Assembly (NCBI RefSeq): GCF_030295955.1
Contig: NZ_AP027363.1
Span: 248,001-312,000, forward strand
Length of the DNA stretch: 64,000 nt
Reading direction: 5' to 3'
Source of the DNA: Thalassotalea agarivorans
Lineage (GTDB): Bacteria; Pseudomonadota; Gammaproteobacteria; Enterobacterales; Alteromonadaceae
Numbering within the stretch: position 1 is the stretch's first letter; every line of letters starts with the position of its first letter. The position numbers were made by a program, and so were the translations under genes. This document shows, one piece after another, positions 35,702 to 45,202 of this stretch. The notes beneath the pieces are model-generated. The model did no database searches. It was given only the letters and a program-made list of their open reading frames with translations, and was not told the origin of the DNA.

Positions 35702-36753
35702 TTGCTGTGTTGCTTATACCATGCAATCGTTTTTTCAAAAGCCTTCGCTCTTATCTCATTCTTTTCGATGAAGATTTCATGTCTTGCACCTTCAAAAACA
35801 ATCGCTTTTCCGTCAGGGCAGGATTGTGTATGCAGGGCGTGTAATTGTTGGCAGAACTCGTCTTGCGCCTCGTTGTCCACAATCACATCTGCGCCTGATT
35901 GCAGCAGCAATACCGGTACATCGATGTCATTAAGGTGGGCGAAAATATCTTCATTTGCTTGAATTGCCTGTTGCAACCAATAAGCAGTAACACCACCTAA
36001 TTGCATTGTCGGGTTAGCGAGATACTTTTGTTGCATGGCTTTGTAGCGCTCGGCATCTTGACTTAAATCATTGCCATCGAAGGGTTTTAATTTATAGTCA
36101 TTTTGACCAATAAAATACCAAGGCTCATCTGAAAACCAGTCATTAAAGGTGGCATAGGTTGCTACCATTGAATGCGCAAACCAATTTGGCATAGCGCCAG
36201 CGTTTATCGCTATCATCGGCGACGATAATACAACCGACTTAACTTTGCTTGGGTATAGTTGTAAATATCGCACAGCAATTGTCCCACCCATTGAGTGCGA
36301 TAAAATATGCGGTATGTGATTTGACGTTTTCACTACGATTTCATCGATAAACTGATTGAGATCTTCACTGTAGTCGTCAAAGTATTTGACGTAACCTTTA
36401 TGAGGGTTGTTAAGCAAACGCTGCGATATACCCTGACCACGGTGGTCGATCACAAATACGTTGTATCCTTGCTGATACAAATCAAACACTAACTCGTCAT
36501 ATTTGAGATAGCCTTCTGTTCTGCCAGGGGAAAACACGATCGTATCTTGATGATCTTCGCTGAAGAACTGGGCATACGCTATGCTAATGTTTGCTTTTCC
36601 CTGAAATGTCGAAAATTCGCCTGTTTGCCAAAAGGCGTCAATTGATTGTTGTTTTTCTTTGGTTAGCGCCTGGGTATAACTATCCGCGTTCACAATTGGA
36701 CTCAATATGATTAAAAAAACTAAGCTTAAGAATAACTTATTTGCTAGCGCCAT
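35698..36753 (-). CDS. Alpha/beta hydrolase, PldB-like lysophospholipase
   Basis: A 351-residue alpha/beta hydrolase with an N-terminal signal-like segment (LFLSLVFLIILSPIVNA). The nucleophile elbow is LSHSMGGT near residue 168, the aspartate lies in LLLQSGADVIVDN, and the histidine in FEGARHEIF. The sequence FVIDHRGQGISQR is typical of monoacylglycerol lipase/lysophospholipase L2 proteins. Unlike cytoplasmic PldB it appears to be exported. It is followed by the cpxA gene on the same strand (40 bp upstream). Confidence 0.85.
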   Translation of the reverse strand: MALANKLFLSLVFLIILSPIVNADSYTQALTKEKQQSIDAFWQTGEFSTFQGKANISIAYAQFFSEDHQDTIVFSPGRTEGYLKYDELVFDLYQQGYNVFVIDHRGQGISQRLLNNPHKGYVKYFDDYSEDLNQFIDEIVVKTSNHIPHILSHSMGGTIAVRYLQLYPSKVKSVVLSSPMIAINAGAMPNWFAHSMVATYATFNDWFSDEPWYFIGQNDYKLKPFDGNDLSQDAERYKAMQQKYLANPTMQLGGVTAYWLQQAIQANEDIFAHLNDIDVPVLLLQSGADVIVDNEAQDEFCQQLHALHTQSCPDGKAIVFEGARHEIFIEKNEIRAKAFEKTIAWYKQHSN

Positions 36754-36793
36754 CGCTACTCCAAAGAATCAAAAGGTACAGACCATAGACATT

Positions 36794-38170
36794 TTAGTGT
36801 AAAGGTAGAACGATTGTTACCTCAAGGCCAGCCTCGGGCTTATTTTTAGCAGTAATTTTTCCTTTGTGTGCTACCACGGCTTGTTTTGCGATAGCGAGCC
36901 CTAAGCCTGTGCCGCCTGTTTTACGTTCTCGCGCTTCACTTATGCGGTAAAACGGCTCAAACATAATGGCAAGTAAATGTTCGCTTACACCAGGACCTTG
37001 ATCACTGACAGTGATCGATAACGCTTTACCACTGACGACGCTAGACACCTTAATAGCACTGTTATCTGGACTATATTTGATCGCATTGCTGAGGACGTTT
37101 GATAAGGCGCTGCTGAGTAAAGCATAATCGGCATTAATCGTTGCCACATCATTATTAGCAATCTCGACATCTATATGTTTTGGTTGAGCTAATAAACTTG
37201 CATCATCGACATGATTTTCAATAAAATTCACCGTGCTTAACGCTTCCTTGTTAAGTTCAGTGACAGTATTTTCCAATTTAGACAATGTCAGTATATCGTT
37301 GAGCATGCTGTCTATGCGGGCTATTTCGTCCTTGCAACGCTCTATGTAGTCATTGCTTTTGTTGTGCTCATTTTGCTGCTGGACGATACTTAATGCGATC
37401 TCTAGTCGCGTTAGTGGCGTTCTTAATTCATGAGACACGTCGGCAAGCAACCGTTGCTGCGCGGCGCTATTATGAGATAGCTTCTCTGCCATGGTATTAA
37501 AGGTTTTGCTCAACTCGCCAATTTCATCTTTACGATTGTCCAAGCCCGTCACTCTTGAAGTCAAATCTCCCTCACCAATCTGCTTGGTAGCATGTTGCAT
37601 TGACCTAAGCGGCTTGGTTAGAGAGCGCGCAAGTAGCCAACATAAAACAAAACTGATAGACGCCGGTACTAATAATCGTGCCCACATAGGCAGGGTAAAC
37701 AGCTTTTCTGCAAATGTTTGTGGTCGCGTTTTCTTTACAAGATATAACTTAAACGTTCGCTTTGGTGTTTTGGCAACGACAGGCCCGGTTAGGCGATGAT
37801 GAAAGAACTGGTAAGAATTTGTTGTATCAAGCACTCTATCTTCGATGAATTCTATGATCTTATCGACGCGTTCATTACCGAAAACTCGAAACTGTCCACT
37901 TGTGTCGTCTTCTAAAATAACGGTAGTCGGTGCTCTCGGATTCAAGCGTTTCATTAGTGCTTTGGGCGGCATGCGGCCATCTCTGACAAAGCGCTTTTTA
38001 TATTGCTCTAACAATTCTATATCTTGCTGGTTAGCTTGTAAGTAGACGACATCATCAACGAAATTCGTCATTATAAAACGCGTTGCTACGACGGACACAA
38101 TTGTGATTAACCAAAACCACAAAAAGAGTTTTACATTGATACGTTGTAAATATGTCAACAAGTTACGCAC
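36794..38170 (-). CDS. cpxA: Envelope-stress sensor histidine kinase CpxA
   Basis: A 458-residue inner-membrane kinase/phosphatase. It has a membrane segment near residues 12-32, a periplasmic sensor domain (about 33-165), a second membrane segment, HAMP, the H-box LADVSHELRTPLTRLE (histidine near 248), and the ATPase domain with N, G1 (DQGPGVS) and G2 (GGTGLGLAIA) boxes. The GTG start overlaps the cpxR TAG by one base. A CpxR box and a CpxP-type gene next door support the Cpx assignment. Confidence 0.9.
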   Translation of the reverse strand: MRNLLTYLQRINVKLFLWFWLITIVSVVATRFIMTNFVDDVVYLQANQQDIELLEQYKKRFVRDGRMPPKALMKRLNPRAPTTVILEDDTSGQFRVFGNERVDKIIEFIEDRVLDTTNSYQFFHHRLTGPVVAKTPKRTFKLYLVKKTRPQTFAEKLFTLPMWARLLVPASISFVLCWLLARSLTKPLRSMQHATKQIGEGDLTSRVTGLDNRKDEIGELSKTFNTMAEKLSHNSAAQQRLLADVSHELRTPLTRLEIALSIVQQQNEHNKSNDYIERCKDEIARIDSMLNDILTLSKLENTVTELNKEALSTVNFIENHVDDASLLAQPKHIDVEIANNDVATINADYALLSSALSNVLSNAIKYSPDNSAIKVSSVVSGKALSITVSDQGPGVSEHLLAIMFEPFYRISEARERKTGGTGLGLAIAKQAVVAHKGKITAKNKPEAGLEVTIVLPLH

Positions 38171-38868
38171 TAGCCGTTCTCTCCTGACAAAAAGATATAG
38201 CCAGCACCGCGCACAGTTTTAAATTTGTCTGAATCAGAGGTTTCATGGAGCTTACGTCTAATATTGCTGACATGCATATCGATGCTGCGGTCAAACGGGG
38301 TAATTTTTCTTCCTAACACTTGCTGCGATATTTCATCTTTACTAACAATGGTGCCGGTTCGTTCCAAAAAATAAGCCAATATTTCATATTCTGTTCCGGT
38401 AAGTTCAACCGGTTTTTCGTTACAAAAGACTTCTCTAGTCGCTGGCTTCATCACTACCTGGTTGATACTCGTTTCATTCAGGTTTGTTTGACTGTTCTTG
38501 GTAATATCGATACGGCGTAAAATGGCTTTAATACGCGCTAACAATTCACTAGATTGAAAAGGTTTCGCTAAATAGTCATCGGCGCCAAGTTCAAGCCCTA
38601 GCACTTTGTCGGCAGCGTCACCTTTGGCGGTAAGCATTAATATAGGGATAGAGTAACTGCCACCTAAAGCTTGTAATACCTCAAAGCCATTGAGGCCAGG
38701 CATCATGACATCAAGTAGTATCAGGTCGGCGTTTCCTTCCTTAGCAGCAGCCAGCCCACGGACGCCGTCATTACATACAGAAATCGTATAGCCTTCACTA
38801 CTTAAGAAAGTAGAAAGCAGTTCTGTAATTTCAATGTCGTCATCAATAATCAGTATATGCTGGCTCAT
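38170..38868 (-). CDS. cpxR: Response regulator CpxR
   Basis: A 232-residue OmpR-family regulator. The receiver domain begins HILIIDDDIEITELL; the phospho-acceptor aspartate is in LILLDVMMPGLNG near residue 52 and the lysine in LAKPF. The DNA-binding winged helix ends DKFKTVRGAGYIFL. An in-frame ATG lies 39 bases upstream, but the ATG at 38868 has an AAAGG ribosome binding site and begins at the family's normal N-terminus. It is the first gene of cpxRA, and a perfect CpxR box lies 62 bp upstream, so it is probably autoregulated. Confidence 0.95.
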   Translation of the reverse strand: MSQHILIIDDDIEITELLSTFLSSEGYTISVCNDGVRGLAAAKEGNADLILLDVMMPGLNGFEVLQALGGSYSIPILMLTAKGDAADKVLGLELGADDYLAKPFQSSELLARIKAILRRIDITKNSQTNLNETSINQVVMKPATREVFCNEKPVELTGTEYEILAYFLERTGTIVSKDEISQQVLGRKITPFDRSIDMHVSNIRRKLHETSDSDKFKTVRGAGYIFLSGENG

Positions 38869-38929
38869 ACGCGTACCTTTGTTGTTACTCGACGTTATTT
38901 TATGCACTTTTGCTAAACTTTCTCAGGAA

Positions 38930-38944
38930 TTTACGCAACTTTAC
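38930..38944 (-). promoter_or_regulatory. CpxR binding site
   Basis: The minus strand reads GTAAAGTTGCGTAAA, a perfect match to GTAAA-N5-GTAAA. It lies between the divergent cpxR and cpxP-like genes and could control both. Confidence 0.88.
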
Positions 38945-39015
38945 AATTGCTTTGCGTTTCTTTGCGCTTAATTGATTACTATATCATCGAAATTTATGAA
39001 AACAGGAAGATTGTT

Positions 39016-39459
39016 ATGAGAATGAAGAAACTAATCGCTGCAGGTATCATCTCAGGTGTGGCTTTAAGCGGCGTTGCGCTAGCTAAAGACGATATGAAAC
39101 GTGAATTTGGTGGCAAACAAGTCATGGTTAAGCAAATGAAGCGCATGGCAAAAATGCTTGATTTAACAGACGACCAAAAGACCGAAATAAAGGCGTTAAT
39201 GGCCGCTCAAAAAGAAACAATGGCGAGCTACAAAGAGCAAATGAAAACGTTTAAAGGTAAGGAACGTGAGTTGATTCAAAGTGACAACTTTAATGAAGCC
39301 GCGTTTTTAGCGTTGCAAAATGAATATCAAATTACGTTGAACCAAGCGGCGTTAGAACGAGCGCGTATGAAACACAAAATCTGGAATGTGTTAAATCAAG
39401 AGCAACGTGAAAAATGGAAAAATGTTAGCGAAAAGCGCGCTGAGTTTAGCAGAGGGTAA
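39016..39459 (+). CDS. cpxP: CpxP/Spy-family periplasmic protein
   Basis: A 147-residue protein with a signal peptide (MRMKKLIAAGIISGVALSG, cleavage near VALA) and a helical LTxxQ-domain. The motif is seen as LTDDQK near residue 53 and again as LNQEQR near 128. CpxP binds CpxA and damps Cpx signalling, while Spy is a chaperone; the location beside cpxRA favours CpxP. An in-frame ATG lies 69 bases upstream, but AGGAAGA precedes the ATG at 39016. The perfect CpxR box is 71 bp upstream. Confidence 0.85.
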   Translation: MRMKKLIAAGIISGVALSGVALAKDDMKREFGGKQVMVKQMKRMAKMLDLTDDQKTEIKALMAAQKETMASYKEQMKTFKGKERELIQSDNFNEAAFLALQNEYQITLNQAALERARMKHKIWNVLNQEQREKWKNVSEKRAEFSRG

Positions 39460-39468
39460 TGCTCGCGG

Positions 39469-41061
39469 TTAAGCCAAATTGAAAGCAAAGACCTTGCTCA
39501 TTTGACTTTCAATGGCTTTACCATTTTCAGTGGCAGGTTCAAACTGCCACTTTTTCAATGCCTTCTTGATACTTGATTTAAAGTATCTGACCTTTGGTTT
39601 GTCTTCGATTTGAATGTTTCGAATTTGCCCCATCTCGTCAATGGTGAAGTCGACTTTGACATTCATTTCTATGCCACGTCGCTGCGCTAAATAAGGATAC
39701 TGAGGCTGTTTTTGTTTAAGCAGTATCGCCTGTTGTAACTGTGGTGCAACTGGCATTGGCAAGCGCACAATCTTTTTGCGCATTTGTCGTTGTTTGTTTT
39801 GCTCAAGCTGCTCTTGCCTTAAACGTTGTAACTCAATGCGTCTCGCTTCAGCAGCGCTTTTGATCAACAAAATATTGTCTTCATCAGTGCGGGCAAATGG
39901 CACTGGTGCTTGATAAAGTGGCAGCATGCCGATTAGATTAGTTGCAACTTTATCTAGCGTGCCATTTTTGAAACTCGTCATGGTTTCAAAATTTAATTGG
40001 GAGAAACGAATCTCTAATAAGTTGTCGGTTTTCGCCGCTAAACTTGGGATCATTTTTTTGTCTTCTGCAGCCACCAATAACGCGGTTAACGTGATGGTTA
40101 GTGCTGAAGTGAAAAGTGCTAGGCGTTTGGCAACTCGACTCTGGGCGCTGTAGTGCTGTGGATGAACTAGTCTTACAACACGTTTTTTTAACTCACCACC
40201 GGAAGCCGCAATAGCTAGCGAGCGCGTTTGGTTGTCGTTATCAGCTAAACAAACACTCGCGGTGTCTGCTAAAGTGCGCGCATAATCTAGCGGCTTACCA
40301 CAGCAACTTACGGCTAAATCGTCGGTACAACATTCTCTTTCATTGCGAATCTGATATGAAATCCAGCCAACAGCCGGATGGAAAAACAACAATATTTCGA
40401 CCAGCGTTTGCACGAAATTAACAATGTAGTCGTGTCGTTTAACATGCGCCAATTCATGCAATATAAGCATTTCTAATTGTGCAGGAGTTAAACCCGTCAG
40501 CATGCTTGTTGGAATTAATACGGTCGGTTTTAACCATCCTAATGCCATTGGCACAGTTGCTTTTTTCGATAGCAAAAATGCAGGCACCTTACTCAAACCT
40601 ATTTGATCACATAAGCGTAAAAACGTCGCCAGTAATTCCGGATCTTTAGGAGTGAATGAGTCTTTTGGTAGCTGATTAACTGCTTTTAAGTCGAGGGCAA
40701 GTTTAACCGTTAGAATAAATACGCTGGCAAACCAACCAACGGACAAATAGGGAAGATACTGGTTGCTTCGCACACCGAGAATCGTGGTTTCGTTTGAGAC
40801 AATTTGGAACGACACATAATGCTGTTCCACCACGGACGCTAATTGAGGCTCAAAAACGAGTGCAAAAGTAACAATGGGTGCAATTAAGCACATTAACATT
40901 GCTGAACACGCGGCGTTATATCGAGCTTTTGAACGGTTAACAGGAGTGATTAACAGGTAGATTCTGAGGACGGCAGCAATAAGAAGCCCTTGCCACAAAA
41001 AGTGCAGCAAAGATACAGCTAGACTATATAACACAGGGCTATTTAGAACTTCGTTAAGCAT
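39469..41061 (-). CDS. BlaR1-like M56 metallopeptidase with C-terminal TonB domain
   Basis: A 530-residue membrane protein. The N-terminal half has four or five membrane segments and the M56 zinc site HELAH (residues 202-206) followed by a downstream acidic helix NERECCTDD. After a further membrane segment near residue 320 comes a periplasmic charged helix, then a TonB-type domain (about 440-530, YPYLAQRRGIEMNVKVDF). It is paired with a BlaI-type repressor 83 bp upstream. In the BlaR1 model the peptidase cleaves or disables the repressor after a signal. No penicillin-binding domain is present, so the signal is not necessarily a beta-lactam. Confidence 0.88.
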   Translation of the reverse strand: MLNEVLNSPVLYSLAVSLLHFLWQGLLIAAVLRIYLLITPVNRSKARYNAACSAMLMCLIAPIVTFALVFEPQLASVVEQHYVSFQIVSNETTILGVRSNQYLPYLSVGWFASVFILTVKLALDLKAVNQLPKDSFTPKDPELLATFLRLCDQIGLSKVPAFLLSKKATVPMALGWLKPTVLIPTSMLTGLTPAQLEMLILHELAHVKRHDYIVNFVQTLVEILLFFHPAVGWISYQIRNERECCTDDLAVSCCGKPLDYARTLADTASVCLADNDNQTRSLAIAASGGELKKRVVRLVHPQHYSAQSRVAKRLALFTSALTITLTALLVAAEDKKMIPSLAAKTDNLLEIRFSQLNFETMTSFKNGTLDKVATNLIGMLPLYQAPVPFARTDEDNILLIKSAAEARRIELQRLRQEQLEQNKQRQMRKKIVRLPMPVAPQLQQAILLKQKQPQYPYLAQRRGIEMNVKVDFTIDEMGQIRNIQIEDKPKVRYFKSSIKKALKKWQFEPATENGKAIESQMSKVFAFNLA

Positions 41062-41108
41062 AGTGTTAAGGGCCCATATACTTGGGCTTCTTTATTGTTA
41101 AATCACCG

Positions 41109-41129
41109 GCACTACTTGGGTAGTAGTGC
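41109..41129. promoter_or_regulatory. Inverted repeat between the BlaI- and BlaR1-like genes
   Basis: GCACTACT, a TGGGT loop and AGTAGTGC form a perfect 8-bp inverted repeat. It resembles known BlaI/MecI operators built of TACTAC/GTAGTA half-sites, but it could also be an mRNA hairpin. There is no T-run of terminator quality beside it. Confidence 0.5.
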
Positions 41130-41144
41130 ATATTTTAATTATGT

Positions 41145-41534
41145 TTAGTTTGCGCGTTTTTCTATTTCATCCAACATACTGCGGATGTCATTTATTTCTT
41201 GACGCGTCGTATTATCGTCAATAGCTCGTTGAACTAGACTTGACGTAGATCCACCAAATGCTTTGCGAATCAAATCCTTGACTAGGGAAGATTGCGTAAT
41301 CATTTGGCTCTCTGCAGCAGAGTATACATGAGCACGGTTGCTTTCGTCTCGGTTAACAAGCGATTTTTCGTGCATAATTTGTAAAATCTTTAATACCGTC
41401 GTATAGCCAGTGTTTTGGCGTTTACTTAATGTTTCATGAATCTGACGTACAGTCGCCGGACCGATCTCCCACAAAATATTTAGTAACGTCAACTCAGCCT
41501 CGGTAGGCTTAGTACCGTTTTTCTCTCTCGCCAT
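41145..41534 (-). CDS. BlaI/MecI/CopY-family transcriptional repressor
   Basis: A 129-residue winged-helix repressor. The N-terminal DNA-binding domain covers about residues 10-80 (LTLLNILWEIGPATVRQIHE, TGYTTVLKILQIM), and the C-terminal helices should form the dimer. It is encoded directly before the M56 peptidase gene, the standard BlaI-BlaR1 arrangement. A 22-bp palindrome lies 20 bp upstream of the ATG and is a candidate operator. Target genes beyond its own operon are unknown. Confidence 0.92.
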   Translation of the reverse strand: MAREKNGTKPTEAELTLLNILWEIGPATVRQIHETLSKRQNTGYTTVLKILQIMHEKSLVNRDESNRAHVYSAAESQMITQSSLVKDLIRKAFGGSTSSLVQRAIDDNTTRQEINDIRSMLDEIEKRAN

Positions 41535-41553
41535 AGATAATTTCCTTTGCTTT

Positions 41554-41575
41554 AAAGTGAGTGGGTCTTCACTTT
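41554..41575. promoter_or_regulatory. Candidate operator upstream of the BlaI-like gene
   Basis: AAAGTGA (41554-41560) and TCACTTT (41569-41575) form a perfect inverted repeat with an 8-base spacer. Its position just before the repressor start suggests autoregulation. Confidence 0.5.
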
Positions 41576-41733
41576 ATGTCTAGCGGTAGGCATTACTGGA
41601 AGTAACCAAATAAGCTAGCGGAAAAGATAACCACTCATATATCTTTTTTTACGAACTGCATCGTACCGTTAGTTTCGTTTTAACTCAACTGTTTTTTAAC
41701 AATTGACAAATAAAAAGCTATAAGCTGTTGTTA

Positions 41734-42462
41734 TTATTTTAAAATAATTTTTAATTCTTGAATTGTGCTAGCAGGGGTATTAGTTATTATTGCATCGACG
41801 CCTAGCGCATAACATCGTTCAATATCTTGTGCTCGATCTACGGTATACACCCATACGTACAGTCCATTTTTTTTCGCGTCATCAACAATTTCTTTATTTA
41901 AGCAATCTATGGTGACATGTAACCCTGATGCATTAAGCTTCGTCGCAAAACCCGACAGACTGAGTGGGCAGCTTGCTGTTAACGGCGAAACTGGAAAATC
42001 AGAAATTTTGTTAGCAAGGTATCCAATTAGCGGGTGATTAAATGAGGAGACAATCAACTGCTTTGGCTTAAAGTTAAAGCTTGTGGTGGCTTCGTACAGT
42101 GTTTGTTCAAGCACGCGACAAAGCCTAGCTAGCGTATTTTTATCACAATCGGCAGTCTTAAGTTCGATGTTGACGATGCAACGACCATTAATGCGTCTTA
42201 GTATTTCACTGAGCAAAGATATGTGTTGGTTTTGAGGCAAAGCAATTTGTTGCAGCTGCTTTAAGGTAAAATCGTTTAAGTCGCCATCAAGCGAGCTAAT
42301 GCGGTCAATGTAATGATCGTGGCAAACAATCAGCTCACCACTTTTATGCAGATGCACATCAAGTTCAATGCCATCAGCCCCTTCGACAAGTGCTTGTTCA
42401 AAGGCAAGCACTGTGTTTTCTGGGCAGTTATGACTTGCGCCTCGATGTGCAACAACCAGCAT
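41734..42462 (-). CDS. Glycerophosphodiester phosphodiesterase
   Basis: A 242-residue TIM-barrel enzyme that hydrolyses glycerophosphodiesters to glycerol 3-phosphate and an alcohol. The N-terminal signature VAHRGASHNCPENTVLAFEQ with the two catalytic histidines (second in IVCHDHYIDR), plus GIELDVH, is complete. No signal peptide is present, so it is a cytoplasmic UgpQ-like enzyme. Its ATG directly abuts the psd stop codon, so the two are co-transcribed and linked in phospholipid metabolism. Confidence 0.94.
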   Translation of the reverse strand: MLVVAHRGASHNCPENTVLAFEQALVEGADGIELDVHLHKSGELIVCHDHYIDRISSLDGDLNDFTLKQLQQIALPQNQHISLLSEILRRINGRCIVNIELKTADCDKNTLARLCRVLEQTLYEATTSFNFKPKQLIVSSFNHPLIGYLANKISDFPVSPLTASCPLSLSGFATKLNASGLHVTIDCLNKEIVDDAKKNGLYVWVYTVDRAQDIERCYALGVDAIITNTPASTIQELKIILK

Positions 42463-43329
42463 CTATTTAACCATATCAGCGAAGTGCTCGCCTAAGCGTG
42501 TCACAGTTTCTGGGCCAGCGTCTGTATTGAATTCGACCATATTTGGTTCAAACGTCGCAATAACGGTAGAGCCTAATTTAAATCGGCCCATTTCGTCGCC
42601 TTTCTCGAACGTGATTGCGCCGATACCTTCTGCCGGATATTGCCATCTAAAAATATCTTTACCTGCGGGTGGTGTAATCGTGCCAGCCCAAGTTGTTTCG
42701 ATACTTGCGACAATGGTCGCGCCGACTAATGTCATTGACATTTGGCCATGCTCGGTATCAAAAATACACACCACGCGTTCATTGCGTGCGAATAAATCTG
42801 GCACATTTTGAGCAGTTAGTGGATTCACCGAAAATAGTTCACCTGGTACATAGATCATTTCACGCAGCGTTGCTTTCATCGGCATATGGATACGGTGATA
42901 ATCTTTTGGTGCTAAATAAATACACGAAAACTTTCCACCTACAAAAGGTGCTGCAGTTGCTTCATCGCCACCGAGTAAACTGGTTAAGCTGTAATTAAAG
43001 CCCTTTGCTTGAATTAATTGGCCATCAACAATATCACCTTGTTGGCTGATAGCGCCGTCGACAGGGTAACAAAGTGTGCTTGCATCTTGATCGATTGTAC
43101 GAGCACCTTCTTCTAGCTCACGTGTAAAAAAGTCGTTGAATGTTTTGAAGTCAGACGCATTTTTCAGTTTTGCCTCTGCCATGTTGATGCCATAAGCTTT
43201 AATAAAGCTTTCAATGGCTTTGGTCGTTAACCAGCCCATTTCAGCGGCAGCTAACTTGCCTACTAGGCGTGAAATTAAATGCTTTGGCATTGCGTATTGC
43301 AATGCAATTTTAACTCTATCTAATGACAT
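42463..43329 (-). CDS. psd: Phosphatidylserine decarboxylase
   Basis: A 288-residue proenzyme that makes phosphatidylethanolamine at the inner membrane. Self-cleavage at the LGST motif ([11 protein letters not shown], near residue 255) would form the pyruvoyl group and the small alpha chain. The active-site histidine region DYHRIHMP is conserved. An upstream in-frame ATG exists 36 bases earlier, but AGGGA lies 7-8 bases before the ATG at 43329, which gives the usual N-terminus. It lies beside rsgA and orn as in Escherichia coli. Confidence 0.97.
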   Translation of the reverse strand: MSLDRVKIALQYAMPKHLISRLVGKLAAAEMGWLTTKAIESFIKAYGINMAEAKLKNASDFKTFNDFFTRELEEGARTIDQDASTLCYPVDGAISQQGDIVDGQLIQAKGFNYSLTSLLGGDEATAAPFVGGKFSCIYLAPKDYHRIHMPMKATLREMIYVPGELFSVNPLTAQNVPDLFARNERVVCIFDTEHGQMSMTLVGATIVASIETTWAGTITPPAGKDIFRWQYPAEGIGAITFEKGDEMGRFKLGSTVIATFEPNMVEFNTDAGPETVTRLGEHFADMVK

Positions 43330-43423
43330 GATTGTCCCTGTTACTACTCTAGATCGCGTGATCATACGCGCGTATAGTGAGTTAACTCATTGCGCATATT
43401 GTGACTAACCCTTACAAGGGGGA

Positions 43424-44458
43424 TTAATTGAAGCGCGATGTTAACGTATTTTCATCTAAGCTAGAAATTATACGATGAAAACTATCTAAACGCTCTTCAT
43501 AAATTTTACCAGATTGTACCGCTGCTTGTAGGGCGCAGCCTGGATCATTAAGGTGCTTACAATCTCTAAACTTACAGTCCCCTAAAAACTCTGCAAATTC
43601 AACGAAGCCATTAAATACTTGCTCTGGTGTTAGGTGCCATAAGCCGAATTCTCGAATGCCAGGTGAGTCTATCAGGTCGCCACCATCTGGGAAGTGAAAC
43701 AAACGAGCAACGGTTGTGGTATGTTGGCCAAGCCCAGAATTTTCCGAAACATCTTTAGTGATCAAATCCAACCCCGGCATTAAAGCGTTAGTTAACGTTG
43801 ATTTACCTACCCCCGACTGACCAACAAAAATTGAGGTCTCATCGGCTAATTTTTGTTTCAGCGCGTCAATACCATGGCCAGACTCACTGCTGGCAAACAT
43901 AATCTCATAACCTATATCGCGATAGATATTGAGACTTTCTTCGATAATATCAGCGAGCTCGTCATCTAATAAATCGACTTTGTTTAATAAAATAGTTGGC
44001 TTGATGCCAGTGTTCTCACATGCAACAAGGTAACGGTCAATAATGTCGCTATTGTAGGCTGGTAGTACCGAAGAGACGATAATGATTTGACTGATATTGG
44101 CGGCAATGGGTTTTACGCCATCATAAACATCGGGCCTTGCTAGTGTTGAACTACGATCTTTTACCGCTTCAACGACACCGCTTACTGTATGCTTTGTTTC
44201 TTTTCCTTTTCGCCATAAGACTTTATCGCCGCAAACAAGTGAGGTGATAGTGCGCCTGATGTTGCAGCGAAAAATGTCGCCACTGCTATCTTCGATATCA
44301 GCATGCTGACCAAAACGGCTAATCACCACACCGTCAATCGGTGCAGAAAGCTCGTCGTCTAACCATTGCGTCTGGTCTTGTTTGGTATTGAGCTTCTTAG
44401 CACGATTCTGCTTAATGCGTCGCGCTTGCCCTTTTGTCAGTTTTGTCTTTTTGGCCAC
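43424..44458 (-). CDS. rsgA: Ribosome small-subunit-dependent GTPase A
   Basis: A 344-residue circularly permuted GTPase that assists late 30S maturation. Order of domains: a basic N-terminus, an OB fold (about residues 40-110), the G domain with motifs in the order G4 (LLNKVDLL), G1 ([10 protein letters not shown]) and G3 (DSPGIREFG), then a zinc domain with cysteine/histidine residues in [16 protein letters not shown]. It lies divergent from orn and upstream of psd, the conserved order in gammaproteobacteria. Confidence 0.97.
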   Translation of the reverse strand: MAKKTKLTKGQARRIKQNRAKKLNTKQDQTQWLDDELSAPIDGVVISRFGQHADIEDSSGDIFRCNIRRTITSLVCGDKVLWRKGKETKHTVSGVVEAVKDRSSTLARPDVYDGVKPIAANISQIIIVSSVLPAYNSDIIDRYLVACENTGIKPTILLNKVDLLDDELADIIEESLNIYRDIGYEIMFASSESGHGIDALKQKLADETSIFVGQSGVGKSTLTNALMPGLDLITKDVSENSGLGQHTTTVARLFHFPDGGDLIDSPGIREFGLWHLTPEQVFNGFVEFAEFLGDCKFRDCKHLNDPGCALQAAVQSGKIYEERLDSFHRIISSLDENTLTSRFN

Positions 44459-44574
44459 TAATTATTGTCTTAAATCGTTTCTCTGTTTAAATGCATTGAG
44501 AAGAAAGAATGATCTGCCGTATTATACTGATTAATTTATAGTTGAGCTAATATGCAATTAAAATGGGTGAATCA

Positions 44575-45120
44575 ATGTCCAAGAATGATACGAATTTGAT
44601 TTGGTTAGATCTGGAAATGACGGGTTTAGAACCGGCGGTTGATGTAATTTTGGAGATCGCAACAATCGTCACAGATAGCGACCTTAACGTGTTAGCAGAA
44701 GGGCCAGTGTTTGCTATTCATCAGAGCGATGAAGTGTTGGAAAACATGAACGAATGGTGCATTGAAACGCATGGTAAATCTGGCCTAACACAGCGTTGTA
44801 AAGACAGCACTACCGATTTAGCAAGTGCAATGGCCGAAACTACCGCTTTTGTTGCACAGTATGTTGATAAAGGAAAGTCGCCGATGTGCGGCAATAGTAT
44901 TGGTCAAGATCGCCGTTTTCTAAACAAATATGCTCCAGACTTTGAAGATTATTTCCATTATCGCAATTTAGACGTGAGCACGATCAAAGAATTAGCGCGC
45001 CGTTGGAAGCCTGAAGTGTTGAAAGCGGTTAAGAAAACAGGCACCCACTTGGCACTTGATGATATTAGAGAGTCGATAGAAGAACTCAAAGTTTACAGAG
45101 AACTATTCTTCAAACTTTAA
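44575..45120 (+). CDS. orn: Oligoribonuclease
   Basis: A 181-residue 3'-5' exonuclease of the DEDDh class that degrades short RNA and pGpG, ending RNA turnover and cyclic-di-GMP breakdown. Catalytic residues are in [22 protein letters not shown] and [12 protein letters not shown] start at 44563 is also in frame, but the ATG at 44575 follows GGTGA at good spacing and gives the family N-terminus [12 protein letters not shown]. It is divergent from rsgA. Confidence 0.97.
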   Translation: MSKNDTNLIWLDLEMTGLEPAVDVILEIATIVTDSDLNVLAEGPVFAIHQSDEVLENMNEWCIETHGKSGLTQRCKDSTTDLASAMAETTAFVAQYVDKGKSPMCGNSIGQDRRFLNKYAPDFEDYFHYRNLDVSTIKELARRWKPEVLKAVKKTGTHLALDDIRESIEELKVYRELFFKL

Positions 45121-45202
45121 TTGATAATGTGCAATAAATACTTGCAGGTCTGACCAGTATGAGCCATTATGAAGCAAGTATAGCGTTTATAAGAGCTGAG
45201 TT

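Noticed and set aside
41109-41129. Inverted repeat as a terminator between the BlaI-like and BlaR1-like genes
   Set aside because: There is no T-run on either strand at the right distance, so an operator or mRNA hairpin is more likely.
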